A stretch of 64,000 nt of DNA, taken from Channallabes apus. Lineage: Eukaryota > Chordata > Actinopteri > Siluriformes > Clariidae. Under the pieces are notes generated by a model that saw only the letters and a list, made by a program, of their open reading frames with translations, was not told the DNA's origin and ran no database searches. Shown here piece by piece: positions 1 to 38,800 of this stretch; position 1 is the stretch's first letter; each line of letters starts with the position of its first letter. The stretch is from the NCBI GenBank assembly GCA_030522415.1, contig CM060107.1, forward strand, positions 26,534,571 through 26,598,570, read 5' to 3'. The position numbers were made by a program, and so were the translations under genes.

Positions 1-10
1 TGCTTGGTAC

Positions 11-27991
<27,981 letters not shown>

Positions 27992-28330
27992 GACGCGGCG
28001 TTTCCCAAATCCTTATCGATCCCAAATGATCCACAAGAAGAAGAAGAAGATCCGATTCACGCCGTACAGTAGGTGGTCAGGAAAACGAGCGCTACGTCCT
28101 GTATCTCGAGCTCACCTCCGTCTCTCCTCTGCCATGTCTACCAGCTGTGATTTAAACGCAGCCGAGAAGGAAACGCAGCTCCTGTCACGATGCATATTGA
28201 AGTAATGATTTGTGCGATGGGCAAACTGGGTCTCGTCAGTGCTCAGACTGTGGCTCCACTCCGAGCCGCAATGCGTCACCAAACCCCGCCCACCGAACCG
28301 GGCTCCTCCATGCTGACGTTACAACTCAAA
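27992..28330 (-). promoter_or_regulatory. kif21a: presumed kif21a promoter and 5' UTR
   Basis: Sequence just upstream of the kif21a start is GC-rich with many CpG dinucleotides, unlike the AT-rich introns. The same base composition continues into the start of intron 1 (to about 27,500). No clear TATA box was seen. This is inferred from position and composition; the transcription start is unknown. Confidence 0.55.
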
Positions 28331-28362
28331 TCTGTGCCACATTTCATACATACATACATATT

Positions 28363-29676
28363 CAGGTCCTTCTCAAAATATTAGCATATTGTGATAAAGT
28401 TCATTATTTTCTGTAATGTACTGATAAACATTAGACTTTCATATATTTTAGATTCATTACACACAACTGAAGTAGTTCAAGCCTTTTATTGTTTTAATAT
28501 TGATGACTGTGGCATACAGCTCATGAAAACCCAAAATCCCTATCTCAAAAAATTTGCATATCATGAAAAAGTTCTCTAAACGACCTATTAACCTAATCAT
28601 CTGAATCAACTAATTAACTCTAAACACCTGCAAAAGATTCCTGAGGCTTTTAAAAACTCCCAGCCTGGTTCATTACTCAAAACCGCAATCATGGGTAAGA
28701 CTGCCGACCTGACTGCTGTCCTGAAGGCCATCATTGACACCCTCAAGCAAGAGGGTAAGACACAGAAAGACATTTCTGAACGAATAGGCTGTTCCCAGAG
28801 TGCTGTATCAAGGCACCTCAGTGGGAAGTCTGTGGGAAGGAAAAAGTGTGGCAGAAAACGCTGCACAACGAGAAGAGGTGACCGGGCCCTGAGGAAGATT
28901 GTGGAGAAGGACCGATTCCAGACCTTAGGGGACCTGCGGAAGCAGTGGACTGAGTCTGGAGTAGAAACATCCAGAGCCACCGTGTGCAGGAAATGGGCTA
29001 CAGCTTGCAAATTTTGCATGTCATTCGGAAATCAAGGTGCCAGGTGCCAAAATGCCTGAAGTCCAGTGTCAAGTACCCACAGTCAGTGATGGTCTGGAGT
29101 GTCATGTCAGCTGCTGGTGTTGGTCCACTGTGTTTTATCAAATTTTGGAGCACTTCATGCTTCCATCTGCTGAAAAGCTTTATGGAGATGAAGATTTCAT
29201 TTTTCAGCACGACCTGGCACCTGCTCACAGTGCCAAAACCACTGGTAAATGGTTTACTGACCATGGTATTACTGTGCTCAATTGGCCTGACAACTCTCCT
29301 GACCTGAACCCCATAGAGAATCTGTGGGATATTGTGAAGAGAAAGTTGAGAGACACAAGACACAAGAATCTGCAAAAGGATTCCCGACCAAGTATTGAGT
29401 GCATAACTGAACATAATTATTTGAAGGTTGACTTTTTTTTGTATTAAAAACACTTTTCTTTTATTGGTCGGATGAAATATGCTAATTGTTTGAGATGGGG
29501 ATTTTGGGTTTTCATGAGCTGTATGCCACAATCATCAATATTAAAACAATAAAAGGCTTGAACTACTTCAGTTTGTGTGTAATGAATCTAAAATATATGA
29601 AAGTCTAATGTTTATCAGTACATTACAGAAAATAATGAACTTTATCACAACATGCAAATTTTTTGAGAAGAACCTG
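28363..29676 (+). mobile_element. Tc1-like transposon with long inverted repeats
   Basis: Ends CAGGTCCTTCTCAAAATATT and the inverted TTTGAGAAGAACCTG, followed by TA on the right; the left TA has become TT. The terminal inverted repeats run for about 200 bp. The transposase is broken. It lies in the intergenic region about 370 bp upstream of the kif21a start. Confidence 0.9.
28691..29400 (+). pseudogene. Tc1-like transposase pseudogene
   Basis: From ATG at 28,691 it reads MGKTADLTAVLKAIIDTLKQ and the helix-turn-helix part DISERIGCSQSAVSRHL up to about 29,000. An internal deletion and frameshifts follow. The catalytic region survives in other frames ([36 protein letters not shown]). Confidence 0.85.
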
Positions 29677-29679
29677 TAC

Positions 29680-32050
29680 ACTGATACTGTATGTAGTGAC
29701 GATGAACCCAAGTCCTATTCTGATTTTTAATGTACAATTAGATCTAAATTAGATTAGAAACAATAACCAACAAACCATGTGTTTGTACATTATGGCAATA
29801 ACCTATACTGTATGTTTGCATCTAGAATAGGTTTTGGGTAATATACAGTATGTTTAAAATCAGTCAACTAAATATATGTTTATCTGTCATAAGGTGCATA
29901 AAGTAAAGGTGATCAGGAGAATTTGGACCTCTACCTCTAAACAGACAAGAAAATAAAAGTGTCCATTTTCCTGTAATTTGTCCCCTCCAATACGTCCTAA
30001 CATGTACAATTAATTAATTAATTAATCAATGCAGTCAATATAAATCTGAATGAAAAGGTGACCTTTGTACAAATGTAGGTATTGATTTATTAAACTTTTT
30101 TTTGCAAAATGAAAAAAAAATTACTTTTTTGCCTCCCCAAAGACACTTTTTACTAAAAAGAAAATTTTCACTGTTTGGGAGAAATGGTGACAGTGTGAAC
30201 AGGTGGTGGTGTGGTGGGAGTAACCATACCCAAGTGATTTAGCCATATCTACTGTATTCTCACAAGAAGAGTAGAGATGTAGCAGAAAAGATGTTAAGGT
30301 AAAGTACAAAAAATACCTTTGCTGTAGTGGTAAAATCAAGGGTACTTAACTTATTAGAGAAACAAGGAATTGTAGAGAAACACTAAGCTACATTATTGGA
30401 CCATCAGCACTTTGCTGTCTGTATTAAAATAACCCATGGTCTGTAGTGCTTTACACAGACAGATTTGATGGTTAAAGGAATGGAGCCGAGTACCACAGAT
30501 TTCTTGACTTCGTTCCAAATGTAGGTGTCTAGTTACCATCTCTCAGATTCCATTTACAGACAGAGCTACACTGTACTGAGGGTCATATCACTGTGTGACT
30601 GTGGACAGTTGACTAGTGAAAGTGAGATTCTGTGCATGAACTACACTACATGTGGAAAGAAGATCTCTGACTTGTCGAACATTCAACTGTTTATTACTAT
30701 ATTAAAGACTCTATATCATCTGTTTGGTGTCAGTGTTGAAAAGGTTATAGAGGTTACTCCACCTCAAAGCTCAACAGATTTCAGCAAGCAAGAGTCAGCA
30801 ATCAGCAGCTGAAGAAATAATGAAAGAAGTCCTACTGAAAAGTTAAATTTCACAAATTTTATTCGATATGAAAAGATGAAAAAGGTTTTGTCTATGCAAA
30901 GTTGAATAAGGAAATAATATAAAATACAGCATATACCGCAGACAAACAGTGTTTTTGCTATTGCTAAGTTACATATTTCCTTATACAGTATATGTAACTT
31001 CTGGGTTTTCTCTTTGTCTATATTGGAAACAAATTTTACCACAGCATATTTTAGTGTTTTCCCTGCTCCACCACACCCACTTCCAGGTTCAGGCTGATGT
31101 AATATAAAATAAATAATAATTATTATAATTAAATCATTCTTTAATAATCCATGTTATGATGTGTTCCATTTTCATCACTATATAATAGTTTATATACTGT
31201 TGTCAGGCTTGCAAACATTTGAAGAGCATGATTTTAATCCCCAAAACCATAGGTTTTCTTCATGTTAAACATAGTGACAGAAATTTTTGTATCAAACAGA
31301 CGACACCAAGACCCATTCGGACTCTTTGTTAATATGTATGCATTGTTGATTGTTCTTGAAAGGCAAATCCAGGAATAACTGCACCATTATTGCAGCTGTA
31401 GTAGAGAAATAAATCTATGTTTTAATATATTTGAGGTATATTTTAATACATTGTTCTAGATTTTTTTTTTTTTACAAAAATATATACAACTGTGAGCTTG
31501 GCAACAGTGCCAAAAGAAAAAAAAATTGCTTACATATCAGTACTATGAAGAATCTATCTATCATATATATATATTCTCTTCATAGTACTTGTAAGCAATT
31601 CCTTCCTCTGGTTCCAGTGTCCCATAATTCAACTTTCCCAATTCCAAATAAGGCTACAACATTAAAAACTGCCAAGAGTCAGTTGACAGAAATGCAATAT
31701 TAAACATTTTATGTAACTTTAAAGCATCGAAATTGGTACCAGATTTTAACCCAAGCCCCGTTATTTTCAACTGTCACCACATACCAGAGAAACCCAGCAG
31801 CTAATGTATGTCTCATAAAACAAAATAAAAAAACTTTGTTCTATTCCATAACCAGAAAATACTGTTCAAGACTCTTAGCAGTTCAATGAAATGCAAATGA
31901 GAACAGATCTACAACCTTAGGGGTTGCAAAGAAAGATTGACCAAAGTTCTTAGTCAACAACTATTATGATTTTCTGGAATGCAATGTAGACCAACATTCT
32001 ACAGAGATTGGGAAAACACCTGCAGACCCAGAAAAGATGGGAAGAAAGTC
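29680..32050. other. intergenic, nothing coding recognised
   Basis: AT-rich DNA between the Tc1-like element and the slc2a13 stop codon. Its 3' side should hold the slc2a13 3' UTR, but I could not fix a polyadenylation signal. An AT-rich hairpin is listed separately. ABCD2 and C12orf40, which occupy this interval in human, are not visible. Confidence 0.5.
31523..31602. repeat. imperfect inverted repeat (hairpin)
   Basis: TTGCTTACA…AGTACTATGAAGA on the left is matched by TCTTCATAGTACT…TGTAAGCAA on the right, around a loop of ATCTATCTATCATATA type. The stem is about 24 bp with a few mismatches. Confidence 0.7.
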
Positions 32051-32059
32051 CCCATGAAG

Positions 32060-32274
32060 CTACTCCCGATCAGAGATGTCTCCATCTGAGAGAAGGTTGC
32101 CTCCTTTTACCCTAACGTAATGTGCGTCTTTGCCACCCAGTCTGCCACAGGTGCAGAGCCTCCTGCTAAACAGAGTCTCTATGTCTTCCAACATAAGACC
32201 CTTGGTCTCTGGCAGACAGCCAAGGACGAAGAGGAAGCCAAGCACAGCCAGGCCAGTGTACAGAAAAAATGCAC
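32060..32274 (-). CDS. slc2a13: slc2a13 exon 10 and stop
   Basis: Encodes [25 protein letters not shown] (helix 12 and the sugar-porter end motif), then the cytoplasmic tail with [20 protein letters not shown], ending at TAG (32,062-32,060). Confidence 0.96.
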
Positions 32275-35200
32275 CTAGAAAGGGGGGGGGGGGAAAGGTT
32301 CTCTTAATACATTACACACCAATATAAGCAATTAAATAATAAATAGACAAAAATGTTAATATTCTGCCAAAAAAAGTAATATATATAAATATACACAATT
32401 ATTTGACTTGCTAAAAGGTGTTTTATATTAGATACAATATGTATTAGATGGATGTTCAAGATTTCTACCATAGTATGTGAGGAACTGAGCCACGTGGAGG
32501 AATGTCAGAGAGACAAGGACATTAAAGATCCAGTTGACAGTGGCAGAGCAGGCATTGCCTGTGCTCCGAGCCCACAGCGGATAAATCTCAGAATTTACTG
32601 TCCATGGCATGGGTCCCATTCCTTCAGACAGACAGGCATACACATAAAGAAACACAATTGCATGAATAGTGGAAAATGAATAGTGTGTGGAGAAGTCATT
32701 GTTGGGATTACTATATAGTATTAGTAAAATCATTAAAAACCTAACAGCAAGCTTTTTTAACATTTCAGAATAAATAAATGCTGTTACAATAACTGCCACT
32801 CTTCTGAAAAGGTTTCCAACCAGATTTTGGAGCTCGTTTATTCAGCCACAAGAGCATTAGTGAGGTCAGGCACATCAGGCAAGGAGGCCTGGCATGCAGT
32901 CAACATTCCAAGTCATCCCAAAGGTGGTCAGTGGATGTTGAGGTCAGGGCACTGTACATGCCACTCAAATCCTGCACTCCAAACTTGGCAAACCATGTGT
33001 TTATGGAGCTCACTTTGTGTACAGGGGCATTGCCCCCCTGGAATAATCTTGGCTGCCTATGTTCTTAACCCTACAGTATGCAAAGACATTCCATACAGTT
33101 CTATACTTCTAGTTTTGTGGCTTCAACAGTGTGGGAACCGACCACATGAGTCTAAGGATGCAGATAATTTTGGCCACATAGTGTACAGTATATTGAGTTC
33201 CATTAATTGAATCTAAACAATACATATTATAATGAATTATTACATTAGAGTAGGGCTGTTCTAACCTGGAGCAAAGAAGGCTAGGTAAAGGATGAGCCCC
33301 AGCAATACTATCCAGGAATAAGAGGTTGGGCAGTAGTTAAAGGCCCACAATACATTTGGGTTTTCTTCGGTAACATTGGAGCACCTGGAAGATGCATAGA
33401 CATACAGTATCATATGTATTAAACAAATGAAAGTATAAAGGCAAAGAATACAGTTAATATGAGACTTTGGGGAAACACGAAAACAAACCTGCCGCTTGCT
33501 GCCCACTCCGTGCTGGCAGGATCAACTGGGTCACAGGAAGAGTCTGATATGCTTGAGCCGTTCTCATAGTAACAAAAGCCACAGTTTGGGTCCAGCATAC
33601 ACTGTTCACAAAATCTATCAAGATGTGTAAATGTACATCTGTTCATAATTATGTATACAATAAAAAATAAAAAAAACACAGAAGACACTGTTAAGAGACA
33701 TATTAACTGTACTAGAACATAGTGTGGCGTGGGCGGGGCCGCGGCTGACGACCGTCATGCTTTGCGGGGGTTTTCTCTGTCTACCATGAGAGAGAAGGGT
33801 GTTTGGGTTAGTGGCTTCGGCCAAGTTGGGTGCGTTTATGTGTGTGTGCTTGACCTGTGTATGTGGTCGCTTGTGCTGTGGTAATAAACTACTCCCCAGC
33901 CATTTGCATTGGGGAGCAAGTAAGCTCACTCGTACTCCAAAATCCCTGTTAGCGTCAGGGTTAAACGCTATAATATTAACCACTTACTCACCCATAGTGT
34001 GTGCAGTTTGTGTTAAAAGAAGTCGAGTCACTAGGGTGAAAGGTCACCGGAGGAGAAGCTTGAGCAGAAAGTAGGAATCCTACAGCCAAGACAGAGAGAC
34101 TGACACCAGTACCTGTGAAATATAAATACACAATATATGCATAGAAATCATTATGGCTGCAATAATTAGTCTAAATAATCAATACAATTAAATATAAAAT
34201 ATTTTATTAAAATATGATTAAATGGGGGGCGCTGTTGCGCGTTAAACATGTAGGGAAAGCAACATATTTGTTCACTTATTTAACAGTACAGCTCAATTTT
34301 TTTCTTTTTTTCCGTAAAACTGTTTAAAAAACTAGCTTCAGAGACTTTAAGTGTACGCTTGTATAAATCATAAGTATAAACATGGCGACGTCTCGTTCCA
34401 ATGCCGACACGGGTAGTGGAGGCCGCAACAAAGCCCCGGTGTCTACAGGCGATACTAACGGATCCCCGGGAAAAGAATACACCGCGGATAACTCATCCGG
34501 GAATATCACTAGTCTTCAGATGATGCTGGACTCTGTCAAGAATGAGATATGTCAGAAAATAGATTCATTATCTACTTACTTACGCTCTGAGATTGTCACA
34601 GTGCGATCAGACGTCAAAGGCTGGTTGGAGCCTTTACAGCAGATGGTCGAATCCAACACTAATACCATCAAAGAATTAGAGCACTCTTCTTCTGATCACA
34701 GCGATCGCATAACAGAAGTAGAGAATTTGTTTTCGACTTTTAACGATCGCTTAACGCAACTTGATGCTAAATGCGAAGATTTGGAAGGCCATTCCAGGAG
34801 GAACAATATTCGCCTAGTGGGTCTCCCGGAAGGCAACGAAATCTCTCGTCCAACTGAATATAATATGGCTACGTTTACACTGCCAGGTCTCGATGCTTAA
34901 TTCCGATTTGTTGCCTATATCTGATTTTTTTGACCGTCTGTTTACACGTTCTTTTAACTATGACTCATATCCGATTCACGTGTTTACACTCGCCATACCA
35001 TCTGAAACATCGCGCATACTTAAAGGGAGGTTCTTGCGCTGCACAGTAGCCAAGAAAGATGAAGGTGAAATATGCTTAACACTATCTCTGCTATATATGC
35101 AGTGGTGTCAAAAGTATTCACATTCATTACTTGAGTAGAAGTATGGATACTAGGGTTTAAAAAGACTTCTTTAAAAGTTGAAGTATCAACTCAAGCTTTT

Positions 35201-35747
35201 TACTCAAGTAAAAGTGTAAAAGTACTGGTTTCAAAACTACTTAAAGTATAAAAGTAACGTAAGGGGGGGAAAAGGCATTAAGGATAAAAGCTTAGGCTGT
35301 GTCACGGGCCTATATACTGCTCTAACACCTCATTAAATAAAAAAGAAAAATGTGTTGTTGTTTTTTGGTGTATTTAACAGCCATAGTGATTTGGGATACT
35401 GTATATGGCAATTGAAAAAGAATGCATTTTAGTACAATGCAAATACATTAAAGAACCATATATGTGTACTACTGAGGATTAACATGTTTCATGGAGAAGA
35501 AGATATGATAACTAGTTGCCTATAAGTATTTTAATGGTGCAAAAAGTCAAACTTGCTATCAGTAACCTTTATTGGAATGCAAATGTACATCCAAGCTTAG
35601 CTGCAGGAATCTGTGAGGGCAACATACAAGAAAATTAGTGCACCCAGTGCAGGCTTAGTAACCTTGTATGGTTGTCTACAATAAACATTAGTGCTGTCAG
35701 AATGAATGATTCATCCAAGTGATTAATAAAAAAAATTAAAAAAAAAT

Positions 35748-35818
<71 letters not shown>

Positions 35819-38800
35819 TTTGGAACACCTGTTCAACTTCTCATTAATGCAATTATCTAATTAACCAATCACATGGCAGTTGCTTCAATGCATTTAGGGG
35901 TGTGGTCCCAGTCAAGACAATCTCCTGAACTCCAAACTGAATGTTAGAATGGGAAAGAAAGGTGATTTAAGCAATTTTGAGCGTGGCATGGTTGTTGGTG
36001 CCAGACGGGCCAGTCTGAGTATTTTACAATCTGCTCAGTTACTGGGATTTTCACGCACAACCATTTCTAGGGTTTACAAAGAATGGTGTGAAAAGGGAAA
36101 AAAATTCAGCATGCGGCAGCCCTGTGGGCGAAAATGCCTTGTTGATGCTGGAGGTCAGAGGAGAATGGGCCGATTCAAGCTGATAGAAGAGCAACTTTGA
36201 CTGAAATAACCACTCGTTACAACCGAGGTCTGCAGCAAAGCATTTGTGAAGCCACAACACGCACAACCTTGAGGCGGATGGGCTACAACAGCAGAAGACC
36301 CCACCGGGTACCATTCATCTCCACTACACATAGGAAAAAGAGGCTACAATTTGCACGAGCTCACCAAAATTGGACAGTTGAAGACTAGAAAAATGTTGCC
36401 TGGTCTGATGAGTCTCTATTTCTGTTGAGACATTCAAATGGTAGAGTCAGAATTTGGCATAAACAGAATGAGAACATGGATCCATCATGCCTTGTTACCA
36501 CTGTGCAGGCTGGTGGTGGTGGTGTAATGGTGTGGGGGATGTTTTCTTGGCACACTTTAGGCCCCTTAGTGCCAATTGGGCATCGTTTAAATGCCACGGG
36601 CTACCTGAGCATTGTTTCTGACCATGTCCATCCCTTTATGACCACCATGTACCCATCCTCTGATGGCTACTTCCAGCAGGATAATGCACCATGTCACAAA
36701 GCTTGAATAATTTCAAAATGGTTTCATGAGCATGACAATGAGTTCACTGTACTAAAATGGCCTCCACAGTCACCAGATCTCAACCCAATAGAGCATCTTT
36801 GGGATGTGGTGGAACGGGAGCTTCATGCCCTGGATGTGCATCCCACAAATCTCCATCAACTGCAAGATGCTCTCCTATCAATATGGGCCAACATTTCGAA
36901 AGAATACTTTCAGCACCTTGTTGAATCAATGCCACGTAGAATTAAGGCAATTCTGAAGGCGAAAGGGGGTCAAACACCGTATTATTATGGTGTTCCTAAT
37001 AATCCTTTAGGTGAGAGATATAATTCCTGTTACCTTCCACGCTGCTGCTAGGTTGTGACATCTTCGTCTACTTATCACAACGTTATCAACCGAAAATGCT
37101 ATTTTATTCAAACGTTCTTGCTGGAGTGCGTGACGTGACGTCATGTGCAGGTGCGATTGATCGCGTACCAACCAATAGGGTGTCGGAATGGTATGTTTAT
37201 ACTTCTCATCCAACCACAATCAAATTCACTCCATCCGGATGGCGCAATTCTTTTTTTTTATTTTTTTTATGACATGCTGAAATAAAATAGGAGTAACGAG
37301 GCTCTTTTTAGAATGTAAGGAGTAGAAAGTACAGATAATTGCGTGAAAATGTAAGGAGTAGAAGTAAAAAGTCGGCTGAAAAATAATTACTCCAGTAAAG
37401 TATAGATACCCCAAATTTCTACTTAAGTAAGGTAACGAAGTATTTGTACTTCGTTACTTGACACCTCTGTATATATGCAAAGTTCGCGAAACGTCACCAT
37501 GGTTTTAAAACGGAGGAGGAGGGAAAAAACGCCATAATTGCAGCCTGCACATATGCTTTATTCACCAAATACTGATTTAATGTTATTTAGCCCAAATAAG
37601 CATTAACACAATGCGTGTGTGTGTTGGAGGGGGGCGTTGTTCTTTTCCTCTTCCACGTCACCTGCGATGTTGTAATTCCACACGCGCTTCCACCGGAGAA
37701 TAACATTACGTCATTAAACCGCGAAGAAGTCGCAGTTTTAATGACGTACAGAACACAATGCCTCAGGAAATCCGATCTGTCTGTTTACACGACAATCACA
37801 TCAGCACATATCTGATTTATTTCCACATATGAAGGAGGCCTGAAACCGATCTCGAAATATCGGAATGCATGCGTTTTTTTTTCCTGTTTACACGGACACA
37901 GAACAAATCCGATATGTGTCACATATGAGCAAAAAATCGGAATTGGGTCACATTTACCTGGCGGTGTAAACGTAGCTAAATGGAGGTTCTTGCGCTGCAC
38001 ACTAGCCAAGATAGAAGAAGGTGAAATATGCTTAACGCTCTGCGATATATGCAAAGGTCGCGAAACATCACCATGGTTTTAAAACGGAGGAGGAGGAAAA
38101 AACGGCATAATTGCAGCCTAAACATAATTGTTATTTAGCCCAAATAAGCATTAAGGCGGGGTGTGTGTGTGTGTGGGGGGGGGGGGGGGGCGTTGTTCTT
38201 TTCCTCTTCCACGTCACCTGCGATGTTGTAATTCCACACGCGCTTCCACCGGAGAATAACATTACGTCATTAAACCGCGAAGAAGTCGCAGTTTTAATGA
38301 CGTACAGAACACAATGCCTCGGGAAATCCGATCTGTCTGTTTACACGACAACCACATATAGCCCATATCTGATTTATATCCGATTTATTTCCACATATGA
38401 AGGAGGCCTGAAACCGATCTCGAAATATCGGAATGCATGCGTTTTTTCCTGTTTACACGGACGTAGAACATATCCAATATGTGTCACATATGAGCAAAAA
38501 ATCGGAATTGGGTCACATTTACCTGGCAGTGTAAACGTAGCGGCTCTACTCCTGCAAGATGTATTACAACTACGGGATAAGCCCCTATTGGATCGCGCGC
38601 ACCGTACACTACGCGAAAAACCGAAGAAAGGGCAGCTTCCTCGTCCACTCGTCATTAGTGCATTACTTTCATGTTCGTACTGACATTCTTCAAAGGGCTG
38701 CGGAACTCTCTCCTCTTAATTACGACGATAAGAGACTATCTATCTTCGCTGACTACACCACGGCGGTGGCCAAGAAGCGGTCTGCATTCAGAGATGTCAA

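Larger units (their letters stand above)
35100..37469. mobile_element. hAT-like transposon with 8-bp target duplication
   Basis: Ends CAGTGGTGTCAAAAG and the inverted CTTGACACCTCTG. Exact 8-bp flanks TATATATG lie at 35,092-35,099 and 37,470-37,477. The unoccupied site is preserved in the second tandem unit near 38,043 (GATATATG). It contains a Tc1-like element and has no visible transposase. Confidence 0.85.
34868..38541. mobile_element. DNA transposon with GCTACGTTTACAC ends, nested in L1 ORF1
   Basis: The left end GCTACGTTTACACTGCCAGG is inverted at 37,976 and again at 38,541 (CCTGGCAGTGTAAACGTAGC). Removing it rejoins L1 ORF1 in frame (…EYNM / ALLLQDV…). No transposase of its own was seen. 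Its right part is tandemly duplicated, and a hAT-like element lies in the first unit. Confidence 0.7.

Noticed and set aside
28025..28050. GAA-repeat as a RTE tail in the kif21a promoter
   Set aside because: No RTE 3' end sequence precedes it; it is a short simple repeat in GC-rich DNA.
33700..33980. ATATTAAC at 33,700-33,707 and 33,973-33,980 as an 8-bp target duplication of the LTR-like repeat
   Set aside because: The first copy lies 15 bp outside the TGTGG start, and the second copy of the repeat at 40,372 also ends with AATATT, so part of this word belongs to the repeat itself.
34382..34900. A 172-codon frame as a novel coiled-coil protein gene
   Set aside because: Sequence and context match L1 ORF1, and the frame resumes in 38,542 after a transposon insertion.
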